Notes: generated by a model not told the origin, from the letters alone. A DNA stretch of 64,000 nt from Paraburkholderia bonniea (GCF_009455625.1 NZ_QPEQ01000001.1:248001-312000), one strand, 5' to 3'. Shown: positions 46,882-56,868, numbered from the stretch's first letter. Program-made: numbers and translations.

Positions 46882-49266
46882 GTGAGTCACGTCTTCGTCC
46901 GCGTCGCGCTGGATCATCCGCTGCCGACCCTTTTCGACTACCGCTGTGATGCAGCGCTGGCTCCCACGCCTGGCATGTTGGCGGAAGTTCCGTTCGGCAA
47001 GCGCCAGATTGTCGGCCTGATTGTCGAAGTGACTACTCACAGCGAGGTTGCGCCGGAGCGGCTGAAGGCGGTTAGCAACCTGTGTCTGGCCTGTCCGGCG
47101 CTCTCTGCTGAATGGCTTGGACTGGTGACGTTTGCCGCCGATTACTACCAGCGGGGGCGCGGCGAAGTGGCATTGCCTGCGTTGCCCCAAGCATTGCGTG
47201 ATTCGTCGCGCTGGGCGCGGTTGCTGGCACCGTCCGAGCGTTATCGTCTGCTGGAGGCCGGGGCTGCTGTGTTGCCAGATGCCTTGCCGCCTCGGGCACG
47301 TGCGTTACGCAGGCTGGCTGCCGCTCTGGTGGAGCGAATGGTGCTGACGGCCACTGAGGCGCGTGCGCTGCATCCGAAGGCGTTAGCGACGCTCGCCGAA
47401 TGGCAGGCGCAGGGCTGGATTGAGCTGGAACTGGCCGAAGCGTGTGCGGCATCCACGGTATGGGAGGCACCTGTAGCCTTGGTTGCTTCTACTGCGGCCG
47501 CCACCGCCACCAACACCCAAAACACCCAAAACACCCAAAACACCCAAAACACCCAAAACACCCAAAACACCCAAAACACCCAAAACACCCAAAACACCAT
47601 ACGCGCCCACGTTTCCGGTATGCCCGCCTGGCCGGCGTTGACCGATGAGCAGCAAGACGCTGTGCAGGCAATTCGCAGTGCACGCCAGTTCGCCCCGTTC
47701 CTGCTGTATGGCGTGACCGGCAGCGGTAAGACCGAGGTGTATCTCCGGGCGTTGGCGCATCTCCTTGAAGAGCGGCCCGAGGCTCAGGCGCTGGTGCTGG
47801 TGCCGGAAATCAATCTCACACCGCAATTCGAGGCCGCGTTCCGCGCCCGTTTTGCCGCCTTTGAACAGCATGCGATTGTTACGCTCCATAGCGGCCTGGC
47901 CGAAGGTGAGCGGGCGCGTCACTGGCTCGCCGCGCATTCTGGCCGTGCCCGCATCGTGCTGGGCACGCGGCTGGCGGTGCTGGCGTCGCTGCCCGCGTTG
48001 GCGATGATCGTCGTCGATGAGGAACATGACCCGGCTTATAAGCAGCAAGAAGGGCTGCGTTACTCCGCCCGCGATCTGGCTGTGTGGCGTGCCAGGCAAC
48101 TGGGGATTCCCGTGGTGCTGGGCTCGGCGACGCCTTCGCTGGAAAGCTGGTGGCAAGCCGATCAGGGCCGCTATGTCCGGCTGACGCTGACGCACCGGGC
48201 AGTGGCTCAGGCCGTTTTGCCCGAGGTGAAGCTGGTTGATCTGGAAGAAGAGCGGCGGCGCGGGCGAGCGTCAGTAGAAGGCTTGTCCGGGCCGCTGATT
48301 GCCGGGCTAAAAAATCGTCTGGAGCGCGGGGAGCAAAGCTTGGTCTTTCTCAACCGGCGTGGTTATGCGCCGCAACTGGCATGCGATGCCTGCGGCTGGG
48401 TGGCGGGCTGCCCGCGTTGCAGTGCCTACGTGGTGCTGCACAAACCGGAACGGGCGCTGCGTTGCCACCATTGCGGCTGGGAAGCACGCATTCCGCATGC
48501 TTGCCCGGAGTGCGGCAATGTCGATATCGCGCCGCTTGGCCGTGGCACGCAGCGTATCGAAGAAGCGCTCGCCGGGGCTGTGCCTGGCGCGCGAGTGTTG
48601 CGGATCGACGCGGACAGCACGCGGCGCAAGGGCAGCGCACAGGCGCTTTTTGCCGATGTACATGCTGGTGAAGTGGATATTTTGGTCGGCACGCAAATGA
48701 TTGCGAAGGGGCATGATTTTCAGCGTGTCTCGCTGGTGGGCGTGCTGAACGCCGATACGGCGTTGTTTTCGCACGACTTTCGTGCCAGCGAGCGATTGTT
48801 TGCGCAGCTCATGCAAGTGAGCGGCCGCGCAGGCCGCTCCGGCCTTGCGGGCGAGGTGTTGATCCAGACGCGCTATCCACGGCATGCGCTGTATCACGCG
48901 CTGGTGCGCCACGATTATGTTGGTTTTGCCCACACAACACTGGCCGAACGGCGCGATGCCCATTTACCGCCTTTTGTTTATCAGGCATTGTTGCGTGCCG
49001 AAGGACGCACGCTGGAAGCGGCGCTGGAGTTCTTGCAACAAGCGGCGTTGGCACTGCAGACCTTGCCCTCGGCTGAACGAATGACGGTGTACGACGCGGT
49101 GCCACTCACGGTGGTCAAGGTGATGCATGTACACCGTGCGCAATTGTTGATTGAAAGTGCTTCACGGGCAGCATTGCAGGCCACGTTGCGAGCATGGCAA
49201 CCTGGTTTGCGCCGGCAAAAAGGTGTGTTGCGCTGGAATCTGGAAGTGGATCCGCTAGATATTTAA
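46882..49266 (+). CDS. priA: Primosomal helicase PriA with an in-frame Asn-Thr-Gln repeat
   Basis: A 794-residue replication-restart helicase, starting with GTG. Order: N-terminal 3'-end-binding domain, winged helix, a low-complexity linker, then the helicase with Walker A GVTGSGKTEVYL, Walker B VVDEEHDPAYKQQEG, paired zinc motifs (CDACGW, CPRCS, CHHCGW, CPECG) and GTQMIAKGHDF. Residues 211-237 are nine NTQ triplets encoded by a 9-bp tandem repeat, placed between DNA-binding and helicase parts where length change is likely tolerated. All catalytic motifs are intact. Confidence 0.96.
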   Translation: MSHVFVRVALDHPLPTLFDYRCDAALAPTPGMLAEVPFGKRQIVGLIVEVTTHSEVAPERLKAVSNLCLACPALSAEWLGLVTFAADYYQRGRGEVALPALPQALRDSSRWARLLAPSERYRLLEAGAAVLPDALPPRARALRRLAAALVERMVLTATEARALHPKALATLAEWQAQGWIELELAEACAASTVWEAPVALVASTAAATATNTQNTQNTQNTQNTQNTQNTQNTQNTQNTIRAHVSGMPAWPALTDEQQDAVQAIRSARQFAPFLLYGVTGSGKTEVYLRALAHLLEERPEAQALVLVPEINLTPQFEAAFRARFAAFEQHAIVTLHSGLAEGERARHWLAAHSGRARIVLGTRLAVLASLPALAMIVVDEEHDPAYKQQEGLRYSARDLAVWRARQLGIPVVLGSATPSLESWWQADQGRYVRLTLTHRAVAQAVLPEVKLVDLEEERRRGRASVEGLSGPLIAGLKNRLERGEQSLVFLNRRGYAPQLACDACGWVAGCPRCSAYVVLHKPERALRCHHCGWEARIPHACPECGNVDIAPLGRGTQRIEEALAGAVPGARVLRIDADSTRRKGSAQALFADVHAGEVDILVGTQMIAKGHDFQRVSLVGVLNADTALFSHDFRASERLFAQLMQVSGRAGRSGLAGEVLIQTRYPRHALYHALVRHDYVGFAHTTLAERRDAHLPPFVYQALLRAEGRTLEAALEFLQQAALALQTLPSAERMTVYDAVPLTVVKVMHVHRAQLLIESASRAALQATLRAWQPGLRRQKGVLRWNLEVDPLDI
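47512..47592 (+). repeat. 9-bp tandem repeat inside priA (nine copies of AACACCCAA)
   Basis: Nine perfect units of AACACCCAA occupy 47512-47592, followed by a partial unit AACACCATA. Each unit encodes Asn-Thr-Gln in frame, so gain or loss of units changes linker length without frameshift. The perfect identity points to recent slippage. Confidence 0.97.
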
Positions 49267-49378
49267 TCGAAACAGAATTTTTTGGGAAATACCGTTGTGA
49301 AGTGGTTGGCTGCTAATCGAAATTTAATTTTAAGATGGCTAATTGAATAATTAGTTAATCATTTTTTCGAGGTGAAGA

Positions 49379-51418
49379 ATGTATTCCGTTAAAAATAATG
49401 GGACGTATAAAGGTGATGGGGCGTATAAAGGTGATGAGGCGTATAAAGGTGGTAGGAGGTATAAAGATGAAGTGGATGGAGGGGGCTATAAAGGCAGAGT
49501 TGGTCTGTCTTCTTATCAATCGAGTATTCAACATGGTTTATTAGTTAACGGTTCGGCTCGCATGGTGCATTTCTTTAATCCGAATGCTGTCATAGATGAG
49601 CCGCGGGATGACTTGTTAAGTTACGAATCAAGAGCGCTGGATCAGGAGTTTAAAAATAATGGAGTGCCTGGCGGTCTGAAAGCATCTTTTGATTCTGATG
49701 GGAGTGTTCCGCTCCCTGGGTGGCCTAGTCTTAATAGCAGTGCTGATTTATCCCAGTCCGATTTTGACGGAGGGCTGTCAGGTTCACTGGATTCATCGAG
49801 TTCATTTTTGAGTGGTGTTGATGGCTCTCCATTGTCAAGTTCAAGTCGAAATTCCCCGTTCTCAAGTCCAAAGTTAGAGCGTTTTGGCAATCGTTACCAA
49901 AGTGCAGAATTATTAAAAAATCCAATTCTGATTAATTGCAATGAGTCGGATTTTGATTATGATTCGCTGATTCCAGACTTATTCGAAACAAATAAGGCAA
50001 AATCTGAAGGTAAAAAGAAGCAGCAGGCGCTGCAGAAAGTTGATGCCGCAGAATTAGCGGAGCGCAGACGGATATTGGGCGAGCCGCCATGTTTGAGGCA
50101 CGATTTGCAGCGGCCTAATATAAAAATGGTCATTTCAAAAGTTAGACCGAAAGACTTTCTGCTGGTAGACAGTTTGCGTTTTGATTCGGCTTGCGCAGAA
50201 TTGCAGCTGTTCAATTGCCGTCGTTTGAGAGAAATGCTAGATGGGAGCGATGTCAATTTAATTTCATCAGTTTATAACTTATGGTTTAGGGAGGAAATAA
50301 AGGTCGTAAAATCTTTATCCAGCACGGATGCAAGTTCCAATATCGAAAAAACGGTGGTTGAACGGCCGGTTATCCGTGTTTTAGGTGCGTCTCGCTATGA
50401 TGTTGAACAGGTCATGGCGGAAATGGACGTGGAGCTGAAGATTATTCGTGGTGAGGTTGAAAGATGCGAGGAGGAGATTAACAAAAAAAATAAAGAGAGT
50501 AGGTTATGTGTAAAGGAGTTAAATAATCTTTACGACGAAATAGAAGCACTCAGAACTGCGGAAGTCTCGATGGCGGAGATTTTGCTTGAGTGGAAGGCTA
50601 TTTTGGCGATAGATGAAAATATTATAAATTGTCGAGATTTAATAATCGAGTGGCTGTGCTGTTCTGGTAACGCGGAATACCTTAGCCGGCAAAGAAAATT
50701 TAATTCTCTGATTGCTGGGTTGAGAAGCGGGATTCAGCGGCTGGGTGATATTATCAATGTCGATGCAAAGGACGATAATAAAGGCCGCACTGGGTTGCAT
50801 TACGCCAGTCAAAATTTAAGTAATATGTTGCTGGAGTTTATCCGGTATGGTGCAAATCTGGATATTCAGGATGATGATGGCAATACCGCTTTGCATCTTG
50901 CGCTGAGTGGGGGGCTGGCAAGTAATGCAATTCTGCTGCTTAAGGCGGGTGCCCAGATTAATCTCGTTAATAAAAACGGAGAAACCCCCGCCGCGCTTGC
51001 AAAGAAAAATGGTTTCTCCAGCAATTTGCTGCAAACGCTGATAAATCAGGATGAATTTTCTGTCAGTTGTCTGATTCGATCTGCGGATGCAGACGTTGTA
51101 TGGAATGATCGCTCGAATCGCAAATTCAACGACCGGGAAAATGCCCGGAAGAAAATCGACGAGAGGCTTGAGAAAATTCATGGCTTGAATCGGTCCCGGG
51201 CCGCGGACGGTACTTTCTTGATGCAGGAGACGCTGGCCCCTCAGCACTTTATCGATATCGCCCAGAAGGGTCCGGGGAGCGTCGCGCAAACCTACAAGCT
51301 AAATGACCAGCGTTCTAGCGTGAACAAAAACGTCGTTAGCCCACAGTCAGGTAGTACCTCCAACTTAGCCAGGGAAAACACCGACTCAAACGAGTTCATG
51401 TCGATCTCACTGGATTAA
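49379..51418 (+). CDS. AT-rich ankyrin-repeat / coiled-coil protein, candidate host-directed effector
   Basis: A 679-residue protein of no family I recognise as a whole. The N-terminus has five YKG/YKD units (residues 10-40), then a Ser-rich region (about 100-165), a mixed central region, a probable coiled coil (about 343-400) and three ankyrin units (about 468-497, 501-530, 534-556; GRTGLHYA, GNTALHLALSGG, GETPAALAKKNG). There is no signal peptide or membrane helix. Codon use is strikingly more AT-rich than priA and putA on either side, a sign of transfer. GAGGTGA precedes the ATG. Ankyrin proteins of this kind in host-associated bacteria are often secreted effectors, but no secretion system is in the window. 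Confidence 0.75.
   Translation: MYSVKNNGTYKGDGAYKGDEAYKGGRRYKDEVDGGGYKGRVGLSSYQSSIQHGLLVNGSARMVHFFNPNAVIDEPRDDLLSYESRALDQEFKNNGVPGGLKASFDSDGSVPLPGWPSLNSSADLSQSDFDGGLSGSLDSSSSFLSGVDGSPLSSSSRNSPFSSPKLERFGNRYQSAELLKNPILINCNESDFDYDSLIPDLFETNKAKSEGKKKQQALQKVDAAELAERRRILGEPPCLRHDLQRPNIKMVISKVRPKDFLLVDSLRFDSACAELQLFNCRRLREMLDGSDVNLISSVYNLWFREEIKVVKSLSSTDASSNIEKTVVERPVIRVLGASRYDVEQVMAEMDVELKIIRGEVERCEEEINKKNKESRLCVKELNNLYDEIEALRTAEVSMAEILLEWKAILAIDENIINCRDLIIEWLCCSGNAEYLSRQRKFNSLIAGLRSGIQRLGDIINVDAKDDNKGRTGLHYASQNLSNMLLEFIRYGANLDIQDDDGNTALHLALSGGLASNAILLLKAGAQINLVNKNGETPAALAKKNGFSSNLLQTLINQDEFSVSCLIRSADADVVWNDRSNRKFNDRENARKKIDERLEKIHGLNRSRAADGTFLMQETLAPQHFIDIAQKGPGSVAQTYKLNDQRSSVNKNVVSPQSGSTSNLARENTDSNEFMSISLD
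49406..49459 (+). repeat. 18-bp tandem repeat at the start of the ankyrin gene
   Basis: Three 18-bp units beginning TATAAAGGTG (49406, 49424, 49442) and a fourth decayed copy encode the YKGD-type hexapeptides at the N-terminus. The units are similar but not identical, in frame, and change protein length by six residues each. Confidence 0.8.
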
Positions 51419-51448
51419 GCGCTACCCTGCGTCAAATAAAGGGCTCCC

Positions 51449-51491
51449 AAAAGGTGCAACCCGTTTTCATAGCGGTTGCACCTTTTTTTTG
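51449..51491 (+). terminator. Terminator after the ankyrin gene
   Basis: AGGTGCAACC (51452-51461) pairs perfectly with GGTTGCACCT (51474-51483), flanked by AAA on the left and nine T on the right (51483-51491). It is strong and separates the AT-rich gene from putA. Confidence 0.93.
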
Positions 51492-51561
51492 AGAAAGGTA
51501 GGATCGCCATAATTTTTAGTCTCTGACCGACGCGGCCTGGTTGCCGCAAATAGAAGGAAAT

Positions 51562-54500
51562 ATGGCGAGTACCACTCTTGGCGTCAAAGTAGATGATCTC
51601 CTGCGCACGCGGCTCAAAGATGCCGCGACGCGTATCGAACGCACCCCGCACTGGCTAATCAAGCAGGCGATCTTCGCCTACCTGGAAAAGATCGAGCATG
51701 GCCAGTTGCCCGCTGAACTCTCCAGTCATCTGGGCGTTGCCGATCTGGCCGATAGCGCCACTGTTGAGGCCGAAGAAGACAGCGCGCCCCATCCGTTTCT
51801 CGAATTCGCACAGAACGTGCAGCCGCAATCGGTGTTGCGCGCCGCCATCACGGCGGCCTACCGCCGTCCTGAGCCCGAATGCGTGCCCTTCCTGACTGGC
51901 CAGGCGCGCTTGCCTGCCGCCATCGCAGACGATGTGCAGAAAATGGCGGGCAAGCTGGTTGAAACGCTGCGCGGCAAGCGCTCGGGTGGTGGTGTTGATG
52001 GCTTGATTCAGGAGTTCTCGCTATCCAGCCAGGAAGGCGTCGCGTTGATGTGCCTGGCCGAGGCGCTGCTGCGCATTCCCGATCGCGCCACCCGGGACGC
52101 ATTGATCCGCGACAAGATCAGCAAGGGCGACTGGAAATCGCACGTTGGCCACGCCCCGTCGCTCTTCGTCAACGCCGCTACGTGGGGCTTGATGATTACC
52201 GGCAAGCTGGTGACGACCAATAGCGAAACCGGTTTGTCGTCGGCGCTGACGCGCATGATCGGCAAGGGCGGCGAGCCGCTGATTCGCAAGGGCGTCGATA
52301 TGGCGATGCGCTTGATGGGCGAACAGTTCGTCACCGGCGAAAACATTTCCGAAGCCTTGGCGAACAGCCGTAAATACGAAGCACGTGGCTTCCGCTACTC
52401 GTATGACATGCTCGGTGAAGCTGCGACCACCGAGGCTGATGCACAGCGTTATTACCTCTCCTACGAACAGGCGATCCACGCGATTGGCAAGGCGGCGGGC
52501 GGACGGGGAATCTACGAAGGCCCGGGCATCTCGATCAAGTTGTCGGCGTTGCACGCCCGTTATTCGCGCTCACAACATGAACGCACGATGAACGAGCTGC
52601 TGCCGCGTGTGCGCGCGCTGGCGATCCTCGCGCGCCGTTATGACATCGGTTTGAATATCGACGCCGAAGAAGCTGACCGCCTCGAAATCTCGCTCGATTT
52701 GCTTGAAGCGCTGTGTTTCGACGCCGAACTCGCGGGCTGGAATGGCATTGGCTTTGTGGTGCAGGCGTATCAGAAGCGCTGCCCGTTCGTGATTGATTAC
52801 CTGATCGACCTCGCACGCCGCAGCCGTCACCGGATCATGGTGCGGCTGGTGAAGGGCGCGTACTGGGACACTGAAATCAAGCGCGCTCAAGTAGACGGCC
52901 TCGAAGGCTATCCGGTGTACACGCGCAAGATTTACACCGATGTGTCCTACCTCGCGTGCGCCAAAAAACTGCTTGGCGCGACCGATGCGGTGTATCCGCA
53001 GTTCGCCACGCATAACGCCCATACGCTTAGCGCGATCTATCACTTGGCAGGACAAAATTATTACCCTGGCCAGTATGAATTTCAGTGTCTGCATGGCATG
53101 GGTGAGCCGCTGTATGAAGAAGTCACCGGGCGCGACAAGCTGAACCGTCCGTGCCGCGTGTATGCCCCAGTCGGCACGCACGAAACTTTGCTGGCTTACC
53201 TCGTGCGGCGTTTGCTGGAAAACGGCGCGAATACGTCGTTCGTCAATCGCATCGCTGATCCGGATGTCGCCATCAAGGATCTGATCGCGGACCCGGTGGA
53301 AGAGGCGTCGAAAATTACCCCGCTCGGTGCGCCCCACACGAAGATTCCGTTGCCGCGCCAGTTGTACGGCGAGGCGCGGGCCAATTCGATGGGCCTCGAT
53401 TTATCTAATGAACATCGCCTGGCATCGTTGTCGTCCGCGTTGCTTGTGACTGCACATCATCCGTGGCGCGCTGCACCCATGCTCGAGGGTGACGAGATCG
53501 CCGGTGGCGTGGCGCGCGAGGTGCGCAATCCGGCTGACCAGCGCGATCTGGTGGGCATCGTTACTGAAGCCTCCGCCGAACACGTTAGCGCTGCACTGGC
53601 GCAGGCCGTGGCCGCCGCGCCGATCTGGCAGGCAACGCCGGTTGATGCCCGTGCCGATTGCCTGAACCGCGCCGCTGATCTGCTCGAAGCGCAGATGCCG
53701 ACGCTGATGGGCTTGATCGTGCGTGAGGCGGGCAAATCGTTGCCGAATGCGGTGGGCGAGATCCGCGAAGCCGTGGACTTCCTGCGTTACTACGCGATGC
53801 AGATCCGCCAGGAGTTTTCGAACGATACGCATCGTCCGCTCGGGCCAGTGGTGTGTATCAGCCCCTGGAATTTTCCGTTGGCGATTTTCATCGGTCAGGT
53901 AGCGGCGGCGCTGGCTGCCGGCAATACGGTGCTGGCCAAGCCTGCTGAACAAACGCCGTTGATCGCGGCGCAAGCCGTGCGCATTCTGCATGAGGCAGGT
54001 GTGCCTGCGGGGGCGGTGCAATTGCTGCCAGGCGATGGTGCAACCGTTGGCGCAACGCTGGTGGCCGATCCGCGCACGCGCGCGGTGATGTTCACCGGCT
54101 CGACCGAAGTCGCGCGACTGATTAACAAAACCTTGTCGCTCCGGCTGGATGTGGACGGCAAGCCAATTCCACTGATCGCGGAAACCGGCGGGCAGAACGC
54201 GATGATTGTCGATTCGTCAGCGCTGGCTGAACAAGTCGTCGCGGATGTATTGCAGTCGTCGTTCGATTCCGCTGGCCAGCGCTGCTCGGCGTTACGGGTG
54301 CTATGCCTGCAAGAGGATGTCGCTGAGCGCACGCTTGAAATGCTCGCGGGGGCGATGAACGAACTGGCGCTGGGTAACCCGGACCAGCTATCCGTCGACG
54401 TCGGGCCAGTGATCGACACCGAGGCGAAGCAGGGCATCGACGTACACGTTGCCGGGATGCGCGAAAAAGGCCACAAGGTGATTCAGTTGCCGTTGCCCGC

Positions 54501-55491
54501 GCGCTGCGCACACGGCACTTTTGTGCCGCCCACGCTGATCGAACTCGATAGCATCGACGAACTCAAGCGCGAAGTGTTTGGCCCGGTGCTGCACGTGGTG
54601 CGTTACCGCCGTAACGCGCTTGACGCGCTGCTGGAGCAGATTCGTGCAACGGGCTATGGCTTGACGCTCGGCATTCACACCCGGATCGACGAGACCATCG
54701 CTCATGTGATTGGCCGCGCTCACGTGGGCAACATTTACGTGAACCGCAATGTGATTGGCGCGGTGGTCGGCGTACAGCCGTTCGGGGGTGAGGGTTTGTC
54801 GGGCACGGGGCCGAAGGCAGGTGGCGCGCTGTATCTGCAACGTTTGCTGGCAAAACGCCCCGCTGGTTTGCCCGCTTCATTGGCCCAGACGCTGGTGGGC
54901 GACATACCGCAAGCAGGCGAAAACAGCGACAATCCGTCAGCCGCGCTGGCCGCCCTGCGTGACTGGCTCAACGCGCAGCAGCAGCCTGAACTGGCGGCGC
55001 GTTGCGAGGCGTACCGCACGCTTGGTCTGGCTGGGGCAACCGCGGTTTTGTCAGGGCCTACCGGTGAGCGCAACACTTACACGTTGGGCCCGCGCGGGAC
55101 GGTGCTGTGCGTTCCGGCAACCGAGACGGGCGCGCGGCTGCAACTGGCTGCGGCGCTGGCCACCGGCAACCACGCGTTGTTCGATGGCGCGCCCGGCGAG
55201 CAACTGGTGCAGGCATTGCCTGCATCGCTCAAGCGCTACGCCAGCGTGCGCCAGCAGCCGGAGGCCGAGTTCGATGCGGTTCTGTTTGAAGGCGATAGTG
55301 ACGAGCTGCTGGCGCTAGCCAGAGAAGTCGCGCAACGCGCTGGGCCGATCGTGTCGGTGCAGGGGATCGCCGCACGGGCGCTGGAAAGCGGGGAGGAGGA
55401 TTACGCGCTGGAACGCTTGCTGACGGAGCGTTCGGTTAGCGTGAATACAGCAGCAGCAGGTGGTAATGCAAATTTGATGACGATCGGTTGA
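51562..55491 (+). CDS. putA: Trifunctional proline utilisation protein PutA
   Basis: A 1309-residue protein. An N-terminal ribbon-helix-helix domain (STTLGVKVDDLLRTRLKDAA) should make it a DNA-binding autorepressor. The proline dehydrogenase barrel follows (GPGISIKLSALHARY, RLVKGAYWDTEIKRAQ, QFATHNAHT). Then comes the glutamate-semialdehyde dehydrogenase domain with AETGGQNAMIVDSS and catalytic Cys near residue 908 in SAGQRCSALR. The C-terminal 200 residues are the extra domain of long PutA proteins. It oxidises proline to glutamate at the membrane. The ATG at 51562 (GAAGGAAAT upstream) is preferred to TTG 51541. Confidence 0.96.
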   Translation: MASTTLGVKVDDLLRTRLKDAATRIERTPHWLIKQAIFAYLEKIEHGQLPAELSSHLGVADLADSATVEAEEDSAPHPFLEFAQNVQPQSVLRAAITAAYRRPEPECVPFLTGQARLPAAIADDVQKMAGKLVETLRGKRSGGGVDGLIQEFSLSSQEGVALMCLAEALLRIPDRATRDALIRDKISKGDWKSHVGHAPSLFVNAATWGLMITGKLVTTNSETGLSSALTRMIGKGGEPLIRKGVDMAMRLMGEQFVTGENISEALANSRKYEARGFRYSYDMLGEAATTEADAQRYYLSYEQAIHAIGKAAGGRGIYEGPGISIKLSALHARYSRSQHERTMNELLPRVRALAILARRYDIGLNIDAEEADRLEISLDLLEALCFDAELAGWNGIGFVVQAYQKRCPFVIDYLIDLARRSRHRIMVRLVKGAYWDTEIKRAQVDGLEGYPVYTRKIYTDVSYLACAKKLLGATDAVYPQFATHNAHTLSAIYHLAGQNYYPGQYEFQCLHGMGEPLYEEVTGRDKLNRPCRVYAPVGTHETLLAYLVRRLLENGANTSFVNRIADPDVAIKDLIADPVEEASKITPLGAPHTKIPLPRQLYGEARANSMGLDLSNEHRLASLSSALLVTAHHPWRAAPMLEGDEIAGGVAREVRNPADQRDLVGIVTEASAEHVSAALAQAVAAAPIWQATPVDARADCLNRAADLLEAQMPTLMGLIVREAGKSLPNAVGEIREAVDFLRYYAMQIRQEFSNDTHRPLGPVVCISPWNFPLAIFIGQVAAALAAGNTVLAKPAEQTPLIAAQAVRILHEAGVPAGAVQLLPGDGATVGATLVADPRTRAVMFTGSTEVARLINKTLSLRLDVDGKPIPLIAETGGQNAMIVDSSALAEQVVADVLQSSFDSAGQRCSALRVLCLQEDVAERTLEMLAGAMNELALGNPDQLSVDVGPVIDTEAKQGIDVHVAGMREKGHKVIQLPLPARCAHGTFVPPTLIELDSIDELKREVFGPVLHVVRYRRNALDALLEQIRATGYGLTLGIHTRIDETIAHVIGRAHVGNIYVNRNVIGAVVGVQPFGGEGLSGTGPKAGGALYLQRLLAKRPAGLPASLAQTLVGDIPQAGENSDNPSAALAALRDWLNAQQQPELAARCEAYRTLGLAGATAVLSGPTGERNTYTLGPRGTVLCVPATETGARLQLAAALATGNHALFDGAPGEQLVQALPASLKRYASVRQQPEAEFDAVLFEGDSDELLALAREVAQRAGPIVSVQGIAARALESGEEDYALERLLTERSVSVNTAAAGGNANLMTIG

Positions 55492-55580
55492 GCCTGGCTC
55501 ATGGGTCCATTCAAAACAACGGAAGCGCTACGGTGAGGCCGAGGCTGCTCCATCTAAAACTGGCATCAAGGAGAGAAACC

Positions 55581-56729
55581 ATGCAGCACACAATGAAAAA
55601 GCTCGCCGGCGCTACGCTGGCCGCCATGTTGTCGTTGTCGGGCGCAGCACATGCGCAGCAGGCCGAAGACGTCAAGATTGGCGTGGCTGGCCCACTGACG
55701 GGTGCCCAGGCGCATTACGGCAAAGACTTCCAGAACGGCATCGTGCTGGCGGTTGAAGACATGAATGCCACCAAGCCAGTGATCGGCGGCAAGACGGTGC
55801 GCTTCGTGCTGAATTCAGCCGACGACCAGGCTGACCCACGCACGGGCACGACGGTGGCGCAAAAGCTGGTGGATGACGGCATCAAGGGCATGCTGGGCCA
55901 CTTCAATTCGGGTACGACGATTCCGGCTTCACGCATTTACGCCAATGCAGGCATTCCGCAACTGGCGATGGCGACAGCGCCGGAATACACCCAGCAAGGC
56001 TTCAAGACCACGTTTCGCATGATGACTTCCGACACCCAGCAAGGTGCGGTGGCAGGCACGTTCGCGGTGAAAAACCTGGGAATGAAGAAGATTGCGATTG
56101 TCGATGACCGCACCGCTTACGGCCAGGGTTTGGCTGACCAGTTCGAAAAAGCGGCGAAAGCGGCAGGCGGCACTATCGTCGACCGTGAATTCACCAATGA
56201 CAAGGCCGTCGACTTCAAGGCGATCTTGACCAAGCTGAAGGCCGTGAACCCTGATCTGATCTATTACGGTGGCGCGGATTCGCAAGCGGCACCCATGGTG
56301 CGTCAGATGAAGACGCTGGGTGTGAAGGCACCGCTGATGGGCGGCGAAATGGTGAAGACGCCGACCTTCCTGAAGATCGCCGGGGATGCGGCGAATGGCA
56401 CGGTGGCTTCGCTGGCAGGCCTGCCGCTCGACGAAATGCCTGGTGGCAAAGCCTACGTAGCGAAGTACAAGAAGCGTTTCAATGAGGACGTGCAGACGTA
56501 TTCGCCGTATTCGTATGACGGTGCGATGGCGCTGTTCGACGCGATGAAGAAAGCGAACTCGACGGATCCGGCCAAGTACCTGCCGTTCCTTGCCAAGACG
56601 GATATGCCTTCGGTGACGTCGACGCATCTGTCGTATGACGCCAAGGGTGACCTGAAGCACGGTGGCATCACGCTGTACAAGGTCGTGGATGGCAAGTGGA
56701 CAACGCTGCAAAGCGTGGGCGGCAAGTAA
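55581..56729 (+). CDS. Leu/Ile/Val-type periplasmic binding protein (LivK-like)
   Basis: A 382-residue protein with a clear signal peptide (MKKLAGATLAAMLSLSGAAHA region, cleavage before QQAED). The mature protein starts VKIGVAGPLTGAQAHYGKDF and includes LNSADDQADPRTGTTVAQKL and IVDDRTAYGQGLADQFEKAA, the closest of the three binding proteins here to classical LivK/LivJ. The ATG at 55581 follows AAGGAGAG. No ATPase or permease is next to it, so it must share an importer made elsewhere, or one of the two in this window. It follows putA by 89 bp. Confidence 0.93.
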   Translation: MQHTMKKLAGATLAAMLSLSGAAHAQQAEDVKIGVAGPLTGAQAHYGKDFQNGIVLAVEDMNATKPVIGGKTVRFVLNSADDQADPRTGTTVAQKLVDDGIKGMLGHFNSGTTIPASRIYANAGIPQLAMATAPEYTQQGFKTTFRMMTSDTQQGAVAGTFAVKNLGMKKIAIVDDRTAYGQGLADQFEKAAKAAGGTIVDREFTNDKAVDFKAILTKLKAVNPDLIYYGGADSQAAPMVRQMKTLGVKAPLMGGEMVKTPTFLKIAGDAANGTVASLAGLPLDEMPGGKAYVAKYKKRFNEDVQTYSPYSYDGAMALFDAMKKANSTDPAKYLPFLAKTDMPSVTSTHLSYDAKGDLKHGGITLYKVVDGKWTTLQSVGGK

Positions 56730-56827
56730 GCCAGCCATTCAGGCTGCTGGCGCGCTGCGTTTGAGTGTTTTGACTTGGCGCGAGCGCGTCGCTGGAAGCT
56801 GGTTTTGGTTTGTTTTGGTCTGTCTGG

Positions 56828-56868
56828 AAACCCCCGTCAGTGGCCTGGTGCTGCTGGCGGGGGTTTTT
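56828..56868 (+). terminator. Terminator after the livK-like gene
   Basis: AAACCCCCG (56828-56836) pairs with CGGGGGTTT (56858-56866), followed by more T. Inner bases TCAG/CTGG prolong the stem. It marks the end of GC-rich housekeeping sequence before the AT-rich island. Confidence 0.85.
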
